64,000 bases of DNA from Rhyacichthys aspro (taxonomy: Eukaryota > Chordata > Actinopteri > Gobiiformes > Rhyacichthyidae), in the NCBI GenBank assembly GCA_036850595.1, contig CM072159.1:30241612-30305611 (forward strand), read 5' to 3'. Position numbers and translations under genes: made by a program. The notes beneath the pieces were generated by a model that had not been told where the DNA came from, made no database searches, and was given only the letters and a program-made list of their open reading frames with translations. Numbering within the stretch: position 1 is the stretch's first letter; each line of letters begins with the position of its first letter. Of the stretch, positions 42,801 to 57,800 are shown piece after piece.

Positions 42801-45800
42801 CTCCTACTCGGGGTTTCTGTTACAGGGTGTTTGGTGTTGGGACTGTTTGGGGTCACAGAGGGGTCGCAGACAGGTGAGAGGATCAGGGGTCCTCTAATAA
42901 ACAGCCCTGGGGCATTCAGAGGAGGACAGGGACGGGTTGTTTTTTTGTTTTCTGTGTTTGTTTGTTTTTCTCTCTTTCCTGTTTTCTTTCTTTGCATTGA
43001 TTTGTGTTTGTACATTGTTCAAAAAAGGGGAAAAAAATGAAATAACATTTAAAACTGTGTAGTGTAGGCCTATTCTTTAACTAAATTAAATGGGCATACT
43101 TTTTTTTTTTTTAGTTTGACAGTTGAATCACATAAAGCTTATTGTAGCAGGAATCATCTGTGAAAAATGAAACCTTAAGACGTCATCTTAGCTACAATTA
43201 AGGATTTTAATAGATGAGAATGATCAGCCCACAGCGGGATTTTGTCCAAACAGATGCTAACTTTAGTAAAAAGGAGCGCTCCCATTGGTCGACACTGATG
43301 TCAACAACGAAGGACCAAAGAAATAAACCAAGGAAATGGGTTATTCTGTTGGAAATACATCTTATTTTACAGGAAAACAGGTCAGAAAAGAAAAAAAATA
43401 AAGAAAATGGGAGCAAATTAAATGCAGATAATACTGAGATAATTACTGGATCACTACAGCTAAACTCTAAACTCAAAGCTAAAAGTTCAAGGTATTCTCT
43501 AAACTTCGGTTTTATATAATATATTTTATGGCGGAAATTTGTCCTGGCTTTACCTTTTTTTAAAAATTATAAATAAAAGATGCAGGAACGGTCCTTCTGC
43601 TGGTCCTGGAGCTTTAAAGAACTGAGTGAGAGTCTAACATGAGAGGCTTTAATGTTTTTAGGACTTTTAGAATAATGTGGAGGGTTTAATGCAAGATATA
43701 AAGAGTCTAAATGCATCCTGAAGGAGTCCTGAGGGTTTGGGTTTTCATTTAAACACGGTCTGGCTCAAATGTATCTGGATGTATTCAGATCTCTGTGGAG
43801 GCGTGATCAAACATGGCTGACACCCTTCATTATCAGTGAAGCAGTGGAGTAATACGTGTAAAGGAGATCATTAATGACGCATGTTACATCAGAGAGAGTC
43901 ATCAGAGAAAACACTGGAGAGTAAGATCTAGAGAAGACTTGAGGTTTAACAATCATACAGCAGATCAGACAGAAAAACGTGTCCAGAAAGAAGGAAAATG
44001 AATCGTAATGCGAGGTCTGAAGAGGCCAGAGACAAGACGTACCAAACTTACTTATAACGCTTACTGTTTTTATAGATATACAAGTTTAACAAACCAAACT
44101 GGTGGAAACAGGGCTGCAATAATTGGTGAAGATTATAAACAAACTAAACTGGATGACTTCCTCTGGTGCTTAATTGTGTCAAGTGAAAGTGTTGAGCTGC
44201 TCCAGAGTCTCGGGAGATACTCAATGAGCGCTTTCATGAAAACGTAACCCGACAGCGACTCAGAGGTTAGACATCACAATCCTGTTTCAGAAGTTAGAAG
44301 TAAACTCACATAAAACTTTCATGAGTTTCCTCTGACTCAAGCCTGCATTAAATATGAGATTATTTAAACTCTAAAATCTGCCGGCACTGATGTTTCTGAT
44401 TCAAATCAAATCAGTTCAGTTCATTTAACTCCTAAGAATTCGTGCAAGATGGTGTGTTCAAATAAGAAATGTGTTATTTTAATGTTGGTTTACACAGCTC
44501 ATTGTCTGGTTCCTGATTGGATTGTATTTTCTAAACGTATAGAAACATAAAAACACACTGTCTTTGTGAGTCACGGCCTTTTTGGAGAAACCTTGTCACT
44601 GAGTTGTTGCTGTTTGTCAGCTTCTCTCGGCGCACACTCACGCTGCCAAATGCCCACCGGAGTTTGATTGAACAATGTAATTAGCTGTGATTAGCGCTCA
44701 TTAAAATTGTTAAAGATCCCCCTGTCGTGTCAGGCTGCAGGTGTGTGTCTGCCCGAGTCTGAAACACACAGCACCTCAACGAGACAATGACTTCAACAGC
44801 TGTGGCCTCGCTACCTGCTTTTCTGATCCGTCTTGACAGCCTGCTTTCTATTTCAGCAGCAAATCAATTACGGCTTCTTTGAAACAGGCTCTATAAATAT
44901 AAAAAATGCCATGAATAATAATTTCAATCAATGAGGCAATTCGTTTTGTCAAGCAGCAGTAAATAATGAAATGTAGGAATGCCTCGGAGAAAACTCAGAG
45001 ATAGGAGCTTCTTTAAATCTACGCAATAAATGTACTTTATTGTTTTACCGTTGCCGCAAGAAAAGTTTTAAAAGCAGTTGTTGGCAGCAATTGGACGACA
45101 AATCAAATCCCATCCATCTTCTTCCACTTATTCAATTTAATTTAATTTAATTTATCTAGCCCAGTATCACGTTAACAATTTCCTCAAAGGGCTGAACAAA
45201 AACAGAAGGCAGCAAGTGCTAGACAACATCCTCTGTCCTTAAACCCTCGAATCAGGACGAGGAAAAACGAAAAAAACGAGAAAAAAGAGAAACCACAGAA
45301 GGATCCAGTCCCAGGACGGACAGAGGGACAGAGATGTGTCCGGGACAGTCTCTTGTAAATACTCCATATGAATAAATGAATGAAAATGAATATAGTCCAT
45401 GATTATCTGGAGCTAGCAGGCTAAGCAGAGACACCCAGACTTCCCTTCTCCCCAGACACTTCCTCCAGCTCCTCCGGGAGAATACTGAGGCGTTCCAGGA
45501 AACAGACGACCAAGTGTGATACAGATTAGTGCGCTTTTAATTGTTTATTTTAGGGAAAAAAAGCTTATAAAAGGTCTTTACATCACCTGCTGTACTGTTG
45601 TCAATTAGCTAATTAGAAAAAAAATGGACACAACTCTTCAAATTCGGTAAGATCACAAGTTTTGGTTTTCTAAAGACATTATAAAACTTATCAAAATTAA
45701 AAAGGCACTCAAGGCGATTGGAGAGTGTTTTTCCCTCAAGACTTCACCTCAAAAGCCACTCTCACCAAATGACTGTACACAAGCTGCTCTCGGGGCAGAC

Positions 45801-48800
45801 GACATCGTTTTGCACTTTGGACGAGACCCACTGAGCACGAACGAGCATGTGAGCATAAAGACGGCAAACATGCAGACAGGTGCTCGCTCCAGTTTCCTCT
45901 GTTCCTGAGAGAAACTGAGAGTCACCATGGCAATGCTGCTCAAGTGTTTCTACCGAAGTCAAGCAGCAAACAAGAAAGACAAAGCTATGGGCTCGCAGTG
46001 ACTGATTATGAGGTTTATTTAGGTGCATTTCACATTAAAAACCATTAATATATTGTATAGTAGTAATAAAGTTTGACAATTCCTCTTTGTGATGCATTAT
46101 GTTTCTTATTCAGTTCAATTTTGAGATACATAAACAAATAGCAGTAACGGCTAGGTTCCTTGAAGACCATTCCCAGGGCGTAAAATTCACAAATGTAACT
46201 TACAAATGGGACATATTGATTTTATTTACACTGTTGTTTGATGTTTTAAACACCAATATGTTTCTAGGTTAACCCTCTTGGTCCCACCATCATCAATCAA
46301 TCAATGATCAATCAAGCTTTATTTAAATAGCACTTTTCATACTTTCAACTTAATGCAACTCAAGGTGCTTTACAAAATAAAATCATCAACACAATATTCA
46401 CAACGGTTTAAAAACAATAGTGGCTTTGTTTCACTTTATTTCACTCAGTAAAATTGAAATAGAGTAAAATAGAGTAAAACAAATGTATAAAATTAATAAA
46501 AAGTAAGTAAATAAATAAATAAAACGTTCATAAAACACTACATTAAGGCCAGACTAAATGAATAAGTTATTTAAAACTCTTATGATCTGATCTGACATGT
46601 TTATGGCTCTATGTCACTATAATAGACATCCATCATTTTAATAATTAGATTCAGGGTCTTAATGAAGCTGTTTCTCATTAAGATAAAGTCTTAAACAGTG
46701 ACTGACTCGACAAACAGATTAAATTGATGATGTTTGTCTGTGTGACTCCAGTGGACATGTTATATAAGATGATGTATGGATAACGTGTTAAAAGCCACGC
46801 TCTGACTGTGACAAATGTCATGTCATTCACTAATAACCAATGACATCTGTATAATATAATCATGTCGTATTTAGGCCCAAACCCAAATCTGCCCCTTAGC
46901 CCTACCCCGCGTCATGTGAGTCTAAGGGTTATCCCAATTCTCTTTTAAAACAAGGGAAAGGGAAGGCTACTCCAAACTGAGATTTCTAGAGACCACACCT
47001 GAAAAATGAAGAAATTTCCCATCATACAGCTCATTCTCTGATGATTCTTATTGCCCTACCCCTTACCCCTTCCTTACAAGGGATAGTTCTAAAGTAAAGG
47101 GCTAAATGGGAGAAATGGGACTGGGTCTAAACACCCCTAATTCAAAGGTTCTCTGAAATTTGTTGGATTTTATTTTTTTAACTTAGTGTTTAACAAACTT
47201 TCCACTTTCCACGTCATTAGTTTAGGTGCTTAGACTCCCCAGGTCCATGTTTAGTTTAGTTTATTCTATATTCATCAGGGCCCATGTACAAATACACAAG
47301 AAACGAGATGCTTTGTAACAGATTTAGCTACAAGCTTCTTTCCATCTGCAGTCCCAGGGCAGCGAGCACAACAATAAAACATTTCAGAGAACAAAATTAA
47401 CATTAGATCATCGTTAAAAAGTACTAACTATAATTGTTACTAATCATTACCAAGCTGTTTCTTAAAGAGGTCTTTCTGTTTAGGCCTAAATTCAGCACTT
47501 TCAAGTTTGAATTCAACCAGAGTTTAGTTGGAAACAGACCAAAACGATGCTATTACAAGAGGTCTCACTCCAGAGTTGGTGAACAGCATCAAAACAAACT
47601 CTGGATGAACTGAACTGCAGCTGTGGAAAGTGTGCAAATGCCTGGGCCTGACACCCAGAAAACCCTGCCTGACAGCTGAACCACCTGATTTTATTTGTGG
47701 CAACTGTCAGCTCTGAAACCCTCCCAGACTGAGCCCTCCTACTCACCCCAGAGGTTTCTCCAAGCGGCTGCCGAGCGAGCCCACCACTTCCCCGAGAGTG
47801 CAGGACGCCTGGCCCAGGAAGTCCTGCGCGACACAAAGAAAAACAGGCCACGTTATACTTCACGAGCTTCAAATGTGAATAAAAACCCGTCTTTGGAGCC
47901 TTAAGACGAGTCAAGAACTTCCGTGTTTTCCGCTGACAATCATTTTATTTTGGCGAGAGGATTGAGTCTTCCTCCCACCAGCCCTAACACCTGCTGCACT
48001 CGGCTCCCTTTTCACTTTGCGGATAAATTAAATTGCCATCTTTGCCGACCATATGATGAAACAGAATACCCACACTTTTGTGGAGAAGGAAAGCACAAAG
48101 GAGATGGTAACAGCGTATTACATTTTCTCATTTGTCTTTAAAAAAGGAAAAGGACAAAAGATACGTTTCCTTGCTTTGCCATAATAATACTGCTAATTGT
48201 TATTGTTTGCTTTTATATTTATTTGAAGAGCATGTCATATTTTATCGGTGAGTGTCCAAGACAAGAGCAGATCAGAGCGAAACAAGACCAGAGCAAGACT
48301 TTTAGTGAAAAACAGAAAACCGTTCAAAAACAATAACATCTCAAACAAACAAACCCATCGTTGTCAGTTTTTGTCACAAACTGTTGCCAAATTACCTTGA
48401 ACAGGGAGAACTTACTTTTGTTGTGCTATTTTGTTCATCAAAAATATCTAGTGAAGGCTTAAGTTAAGCCCATTGCTTTTCTCCAAATCATTTTTAAAGA
48501 AATTCTTACTTTAATTTGTGTTTCTTCATGTTTTTTACGTTGTATTTGATGTGTGATTGATTTTAATATTCACAAATTTAACACAAAGCAACACAACAAA
48601 GACTCAAAGGGACTTTCTGTTATAGCTTTAAAATACAAATGATAAACTCTAGCTGCTAGTTTTCTATCAATAAAGATTTATCAGACAAAAAGTAAAGACC
48701 AAAATGTGCAGGTCATTTAAAAACATTATAATGGTTAATACTGGACTAAAGAATAAGTGAAGGATGTGCTTGTCTCATCCTCAGTTCATCAGGAGGCACT

Positions 48801-51800
48801 TAGTGAGATTATTACGTCTATTGATCCAAGATTCTTCATCTCAAGCTTTCTGCCAATATTTATCTCTGCGTTTCCAGCTGCTCTCACTGCTGTGGGATAA
48901 CACCACTTTAATCTACCTCCAGCAGCAATTCAAGGTGCTTTTTATTTCCTTCTCGGTCTAAACACGCTGCAGTAAAGTCACTAATCTCCTGGAAGCTCTG
49001 GATACGACCAGAATGAGACCATGAACAAATGGCTGAATGTAAAAAGTCTGATTAGATGTAGCACAATGTTTAGTAATAAAAATCTACAGCAGTTTGTTTA
49101 GATACAGTTTAAAGGGATTTCTAATCTGCAGCGAAACCTGTTGTTTACGATATGCTTCTTTTTTAGTTGATATTACTTTCTAAACTTCATGGATGTCTAA
49201 TACCTACAAAAAATCAAAGCAAAATATGGAGCTTTTCCAAAAAACTTAAAGCAAAGCGAGATAATTTTCCAGATTTGCAGCAAATTTACCAAATACATGT
49301 CATCTGTGTTGAAAGTTAGTCTTGTGATATCATGAAAAATAAAATAAACTGTCTATTAAAAAGGGCCGTTATACATTTGAATGTCAGAGAGCGACTGAGA
49401 CAACTCAAGCTGCATATTTTAATCATTTAAAATGTTTTAATGCTGCTTTGATGTAATTTGGGTTTACAGTGTTTGTTGTTTAAGTGTGTAATCCGCCATT
49501 TACACCTCATTTACTAAATCAGACAACATATGCATCAGCCTGTGGTAAAAGAATAAATAAAGAGAGCGTTTCCTCCCGGCTCCACTCTGGTTTCAGCTGG
49601 TTCCCAGGTGCAGCTACGGCCCACTATTCCCAAGATAAAACACCATCTAATGGATTAGCTCTCGGCTCTTCCCCCGAGAGCTGCATCAAGGCATTCAGCC
49701 TCCGAGTCAACAGGCCTGTCTCTTCTTGTATGAGATTATTGATTTTAAGAAAAGGAGGAAGGGGGCCACAGTGAAAAAGTGCAATGGGAAAAGGAGATGA
49801 GGATGGATAGAAGTGAGAGAACCGCAGTATTCCCACTGAATGGAAAGAAAAAGGTGACAGGACACGAGGATGTGAGGAAAAACTCCAGAGGAATACACCG
49901 CTTTAGAAATGTGATGAGGACTGAATGGATTTCTTTGGGGACGATGAGTGTGACTGGTTTTTCTCAGAATATACCACACATTACAGATGGATTCATGGAA
50001 AATCATTTGTTTTCAGATTCTAATTTCACATTGATCTGTGCTAACTGTTCCTAAATTGTGGAAGAGTGTTCACAGGTTTTGACAAATACGTCTAAATGTA
50101 GAGCACTACTCGTATTGTGTGTGTTTTTCTGTTTATGTTTCCCTTTGTGCTAGAATACTTCATTTAAACTTCACTGTCTGCTACGTCATAAATAAATCCA
50201 CTCATGACGTGACAAAGGCACTGTTCAACAAATATGTTTCATGCAGCATTTTGCCTAATATTTTATGTTAAATCACCATCAGACCTGATTCCACTGTTGC
50301 TCAGACAGAATGTCCATGCAGGGCTTCCATAGCTGTTCACATGCTTTTAAAACTGCAAAACTATAGTTAGCAGGGTCTTAATGAGGTCCAGAATAATAAA
50401 ATAAAGTGGCACTGTCTGATTATCTTTTTCTCTGCCTCAAGGAGCTTCTCTTTCATCCAAAAAAATAAAATAAAACCAGACAAATTTTTCCTCCACAAAA
50501 TCAGACTTGAATTGTCAATATTTATTCCCGTCTCTCTGTTTTGTTTTTTGTGCTGTTTTTCTGTATTTAAAAGATGTATTGAACTCTCAGTATATAGTTT
50601 TTCTGTTTTATCGACAGCCATACTTCCTTATTTCCAGACAAAGCTCCCGTTAAGGAACAGAAAATCCTTGATAATAAAGCCTAGATGACGTCTTAAGGTC
50701 TTTTCAGATTTTTTTTTAGGTGATTACATGGTTCTTTTTTTCATATTCATAAAAAACTGTATACCCTCTGTTTAAAGTATTGTGTAAATATTATATTAAA
50801 AGAAATCTAAACACATTAATACCAAAAACAACAACAAAATCCATGCATTCATTCATAATCAGTGCTACCTTCAGCTTTATAATCAATACATGTGTAAAGA
50901 GAACATTAAAGATGGTGTAACTGACCAACCTGCTTCATACTTAGCTTTATAAACACTTTTACCATTGTATTTCAATAAAATATTACTGAGGTCCACATCA
51001 GAGGGATCTCATACCTGGTTATGGCCTGGATATTCAGACATAGACCGAGTCCAACTGGCTTTTAAACTGGATAATAACTAAATAAACAAGTCTTAGAGGC
51101 ATTATGCTTGTCTATATCACTCATTTAAAAGGCTTCTATGGAGATAAAAAATAAATGACCCAAACAACTACAAATAAAGCCAAAGAATTATTAATGTGGT
51201 TCATGTTGGCCTGTACGCCATTACCATAAAGCGATTTGGGACATTTTGTACCACAAGCCTCTTTGAACAACAATCCCCTCATTATTATTTTCCAGCAAAG
51301 ACTAAATGACCATATTGTTGTTTCTAATTACCACTATGCTAATCACAGGAAAAAGCAGAGTGGACGGGGAAATCGATGGTTGTTTGATATGCTCAGTAAT
51401 GTGCAAGCCAATCGTAAACACACTTATTATAACGGACCGATTACTATTATGAAGCAGAAATGAGGCTAATGGGAAGTAATGACGGGAACAGGAGTCAATG
51501 ATCACACAAACACACTTTTCTGAGCGGCTTCTTCGGGATTTTTTGTATAAGACTTACGTGTTTGGACAGGTTGGCGCTCTTGGAGTCCACGTCGTACCTA
51601 TAGAAAGAGACAGAGAGGAGAGTCAGGGCAGTGGAGCTATAGATGGTGACGGAGGCTCAGCTGGGAAGCATTATGGAGCGGGAAATCAGTAATCGGGACG
51701 AGCAGCTTGTCAGTACACATCACAGCAGAGTGGCTCGGGGTATTCCCTTCTCAACATGACAGCACCCGCTTTAAATCTGCACTAATCAGTTCATCAAATC

Positions 51801-54800
51801 ATTAGTCAGTTCAGTATTTTTATATTAGTTATTTTATTTTGTGAGATTTTGATAATAACCATTCACTGTTTCCCTTTCTTGCTTTGGCAGAAAAAATAGT
51901 GTTGCTCTATACATTTAGCCTGTTGAACTCATTTTTGGCTTCACTCCACAATAGACATTTATTTATTTATTTATTCTTTCATTTATTCTTTCATTTATTC
52001 ATTCATTTATTTTTTTTATTTAAAACCAAAAATATCCTGCTTATTTAATTTAATTTAATTTAATTTAATTTAATTTAATTTAATTTAATTTAATTTAATT
52101 TAATTTAATTTAATTTAATTTAATTTAATTTAATTTTATTTTATTTTATTTTATTTTATTTTATTTTATTTTATTTTATTTTTTATTATTTTATTTTATT
52201 TTTATTTTTAGAGTCCACTACTTAGATCACAATTTCTTTGGAGGATTTTTTGAATGTACCAAGACCTTCCTCTCACGTGTAGATATTCAAAATAGTTTTT
52301 AATGATCACACCTTTCCTCCAAAGGTTTCCAAATCTAATGTCAGTCCTTTTATTTGTATTTTAATTCCTGGATTTCCAAAATAAAAGGGAGCCCAGAAAA
52401 GGTTTGTTGCATCTGTGCAAAAGGACAATATATTATTTCATTGATTTTATTCATTTGTGATGATACATGATTGCTGATGATTGTGTAAAGTCTATGTGGA
52501 CATGTCAGCGTGTATTCCCACTGCAGCTGCCCAGGGCTATGTTTAAGTGTTATTCACTCTTTTTATTCCTCCAGCCCACCTGCAGGGCTCTAATAAATAC
52601 TCACGGACAAGAAAACCTTTCCCAATATGCCCCCCTTTAGGTGCAGCGGCGACTCGAAAGGAACAAGAAGCAATCAGACCGCATTCACTCAGCAATTCAA
52701 GGTCATTTAACAGAGCGGCTCCTTTGGCCCCCGCTAAAAACAGGTTGCCTTTAGCTCTCTAACAAATGAAATAAGAAAAAAACAAAAAAAAAAAACAAGA
52801 GGAAAACAGACACAGTTTCATACAATAGACTCTTGGTTTGGTTTTTGTGATTATATTTCAACACAACCACTTTCTTCTTATTCTAAACAAACTTATCTAT
52901 GTCAACACTTCAAGTTCAACTCAGATTTGCAAAGTCTACGTTTGTGTAATGATCTATTCTTGTGAAGATAAAACTCATAAATGACCAACAGTGCATTATG
53001 TCCACAGTGTATTGGTCAGTTTGGTCATTAGTCTGTACTTTACATACATTAAGTTGAAATACACATCTTATTAAAAAGAAATGGCGACACAGAAGCAGTT
53101 TCTTTCTCACTGAGTGGTCTCATAAATCATATTGAGACGACACAGCATTTTATTGCCCCTCCGCTGGGGTTTCAAGGCAACACAATCTGTACGGGCCTGA
53201 GGCTACAAACGCTATTTCACCGACTATAATTTCAGATCTTGCAGCACAAACCAGCAACACAATAGCTCATTTAAACATGAATACACAGAGCTGTTTAATT
53301 AGGAGGATTTTGTACAGTGCAGCCATTCATACAATTAATAAAAAACAAAGGCACTAAAAACATGACAAAAAGGAACGGAAAGATAATGAAGGTCCACGTC
53401 TCACACTGAGTTAAAAACCAACGAGTTTTTAGAAGTGATTTAAAAACAGGCAGAGAATGGGTTGGAGTTTTTGTTTTGTTTTAGGGAAAATTAGCTGTGA
53501 CTGATCTGAGAACACAATGGGACAAAAGGATGGATCAGGTCAGAGGGCGAGACAGTTTCGAAGTAAATAAAAGTATCTTAGAATCAATTCTAAAATGGAC
53601 CAGAAGACAGTGAAGTGATGCTAAAGTCGTTGATACGTGTTCATGTTTGTAAGTTCCAGTTTAAAGACAAACAGCTGTATTCTGGACTCACTGCAGATGA
53701 GAAAGTGAACTGCAGTCGTCCAGATGAGTCACAAAAGCATGAATGACTGTTTCAGAATCTTGTCAGAAACAAATCCCATTCTCCTCCAAAATCAGCCTAG
53801 AGACCTCTCCTGCTTCTCTTTTATTAAAGGAATAAAACCAGACCAGTTTTTATAAGAGAAAATACTAATCCATTTGACCAAACTGAAGTTTAGAGTTTAG
53901 CGTTAGCTTAGCTGTGACTTCAGCGTCAGGACGACAATTATCTCCTCCTCGTTAAACATTACGTGATTGAATTGACAGTATTTATCTGTGTTTTACGTTG
54001 CCTCCCTTTTCTCTGTTGATGCTTTTCTTTTTTCAGCTGTTTCTCTGTTAAAAGACATATTCAGCTGAAAATACACTTTATCTGCAGCTATTAAACTTCC
54101 TGGAACGTCATGTGACAAGTGTCGACCAATGGGAGCGCTTGTGTTTATTGTTCAAGGTTTTCTGTTCCTGAATAGAGGTTCTCATCTATTACAATCCCTT
54201 AGAATGAACAGTAGATGGATCATAAAGACTGCTTTTTTCACAACTTATTAAAATAAACAAATTATTTCACAATGCACGATTTGGAGTTTAACCCGATTAG
54301 AAGAAAATATCAGTGTTTAACAACAGGGCAAGGTCATGATGGACCTAATGTTGCTGTTGAGAGAGGTCTACATGAGTTAACATCAACAAGAGAGCTTCAA
54401 GAAGCCCCTCATTATTGCTCAAGACTCTATGACATTATTATTCAGACATTATAGACAAACATAAACACAGATGGCCTTGTTGATCCACAACATGCTGCTG
54501 TGCATATGTTTTCACCAAACTCATAGAAAAAGAAGAAGCCTGTGTTGACTTATAGAGTACAATAACAACTGCCTTGGATTCATTCAGCTAGAAGTCAAAA
54601 TAAATAAAGAAAAGATAAAGTATTCCCACTGAGCAGGATATTTTCTGTTTATCTGCAGCAGCTTCTGGAAGTGACTCAGAGAAGGAGGGTCAAGAGACCA
54701 AACTTAGTGCAGCCAACAAATATGTTTAAAAAACTGAAAGAACTATTTTTACTTGAGAGAGAAGCACACATATTAATAGTAAATAGACAGTACTGGGATG

Positions 54801-57800
54801 CACTAATACAAACTACACAGTATGATTGGACGGCATTTTAAATCTCAAGGCTCATAATTGCTCATAGTAGATGCAGGAGAGACATGAAGGAGAACTGGTA
54901 GAGAATGAATGAACTACTTTGTAAAAGGAATGTAAAAAGGGATGTTTTTTCAATGTATGCTTTCATGAATCATGCTTTTAATATCAACATGTGCCTTGTA
55001 ATATCCAAAGAAATGCAACAACCTTTTAAAAAAAATATATATGGGAAAATTTAGCATGTACATAATGGTAAAACTCCTCCAACAGCAGTGTAATAACCTT
55101 TTCTGCTTCTTTTATTTAAATAAAGGTAAAACCAGATCAATTTTCCTACACAAAATGCTAATACATTACATTAGTAGTTTATCTGACACTTTTGACTTGT
55201 AATCCTGTAATTATCTCTGTCTCATTAAACACTGTGTCAAAGTATTAGCAACATTTATCCATGTTTCATTTGCTGCACGTTTCTCTATTTTTTTAAATCT
55301 TTTTTTGAGCTGTTTCTCTGTAAAAAAAGACGTATTTCCAACAGAATAACCCATTTCCTTGGTTTATTTCCTTGTTCCTTCGTTGTTGACATCAGTGTCG
55401 ACCAATGGGAGCGCTCCTTTTTACCTGAAGTGAGCTGTGATTGGACAAAATCCTGCTGTGTCCTGATCATTCTCATTTATTAAAATCCTTAATTATAAAG
55501 ACTAGATCACATCTTAAGGTCTTATTTTTTCCACAGATGAATAACAATAAGGTCTCACCATCAACTAAGAAACTAAATGCAACAGTAAAAACATCAGGTA
55601 ATGGACTTTTAAATAATAAATGTTAGCTAAAAAACACTTGATTTGATCACTGTTTATTGAAAACATAGAGGTGTTTGTATCCTTTGATTTCTAAACAAAA
55701 AGAACTGTGCATTTGTTCCCATTAGTCTTTTTCTACATCGACGTGACATAAGTTAGACAAGATCTGCCCAGTAACAGGGTAAATATAAAGACTACACTCG
55801 AGCACGTCTATTTAAAGTGGTTGATACTGTGGAATAATGCAGAGAGTTGATATTAAAGGTTAAATACTCCATCTCCCCAAAGTAAATCTGTCCGTTCCTA
55901 CACCGCAGCCTGCCTCCCCGGTCGTTATGGTTACCACCGCTCCATCCCTACACAAATCCACGAACGCAACGAGGACGCACACATCACTTCGGCTTTTGTC
56001 CATGTGACCCCCGACACTTCTGCGACAACACGAGGATCTAATGTGACAGAGCGCCGCCGAGGCACTAACGCAGGCACAAGACATACTGTACGAGACACAC
56101 TACGGAGCTACACACTTTCATTTAACCAGTCACATGTCCATAAATACACTGGGAACAATGCAGTCTATAATAACTTCACATCATTAAGCAGCGCATCGGA
56201 GCGTATTTTATTATTCAAGACTAAATATTGATAACCACTCACATAACGACAACACTAACTCAACTGAGGATATTAATATTGAAGTAATGCTTTGTAAATT
56301 GTAAATGAAATAGTTCATATAAAGTATAACCAAAGTATACACTTAAGATGTCAAGATTTTGTTCAGTAGGACTTAGGCTTAAGTTATGTTTAAAATAGTT
56401 TTAATAGTTCTAAAAATTAATGATTGTTATTTTTATTCTGACATTTTTTTATTGTGTTAATTTTATTTAATAAAATAATTCCTATTACACCAAACTGATG
56501 TCAGAGCCGATATAAAAATACACTTTTGCTGTTTACAATTGATCAAAAATCTATTTATTTTGCAAAAACCCATTGCACTGACTGCAGCACTGCACTAAAA
56601 GGTTTTTTTTGTTTTTGTTTTTTTTGCCGTCCCAGTCTCAGCCCCACTTTAAGCATATTGTCCACATTGCCAGGTTTTAAAAAAGACACAAGCCAAAAGA
56701 AAGCGCCTGTATCCTCACACAAAACTCCCAAAAAGCTAAAACTATCTCTCCTCAGGCTCTGACTTCACACAAACTCTATCATTTTCAGTCACAAAAACAC
56801 ACCATTTTCTTGTTTATCGCCAACAGGTGAACAAATCAATAGTAACACCTCTTCACTGAGCTACTTTCAGGCTTCATACTCCGGTGTCGGTTCCCGCCTT
56901 AATAGATTATAACATGATTAGTCTCCTCTAATAAAATAAAGCCGCAGAAATCCCTTTGTAATTCAATGAGAAATGCAAACCGAGATTAAACTGAGAAAGA
57001 GAATCCCTCACCTACAGCTGCTCAGACGGCTCAATAAACCCACGGCTCCATATGCCACGAGTTTTCTGAAGAGATTTTAGAAGATGTAGGACGCTATAAT
57101 AAGTCAACAACACTGTAGGCTACCAACTGAACTGGTTTAGCTTTCGTTCTTTTAATCCAAACTAAAACATATTTAAGATTAACGTTGATCTCGATGCCAT
57201 TTTTCATTTGATACAGACCAGAAATATGACACACTGAGCAGATGTTTATGGTTACTGCTCACTTTAAAGAAGCTTGTCCACAGTTAGTCAGATTCAGTGA
57301 CAGTTCTGCTCACGTTTTAAGAGAGAGAACAGAGTGTGGAGGAAGCAGCAGTGCCACAGCTGCACGAGTTTGTGACACAATCTGTCTCCGTTCGGTTCCA
57401 GACTCAGTGCAGTTTACACCAAAGCTGTGAAAGGTGAGATTTACTGTGGTTTGAACATAAACTCTGAGAAAATCAAAAGTGAGCAGTGCCGACGCCATGT
57501 AAATGTTAATGTTCACTTAACACTTCCTGTAACTGAAAAACCTTTATAGCAGCAGAAAGCACTTTATTGTGAAAGAGCCAGAAAAGGACTTAGAGTATTT
57601 AGAGCTGCACAGATTCTCTGAAGTCTTAAAAAAAAAACCCACTACAGCAGTTTATTACATTTATTAAACAACACTTCAGACATTTATTTGCTTTTTGTTC
57701 AGTAATACTTTTAGACTTGAGTTATGCTCATGTTATTATCTAAAAATTATGTTCTTTATAAATTTTGTGCTATTTTTATCAGGAGCTTTTATTTTATTGT

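Larger units (their letters stand above)
36202..47746 (-). other. Intron e4-e5, 11.5 kb
   Basis: It separates the C2A and C2B exons. It contains a LINE-like fragment, the 39.6-kb satellite, a CpG-rich block (40600-41010), a family-B copy, two LINE-tail fragments and a homeodomain-motif-rich stretch near 44590-44960. The 106-codon frame at 41282-41602 has no recognisable product. Confidence 0.8.
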
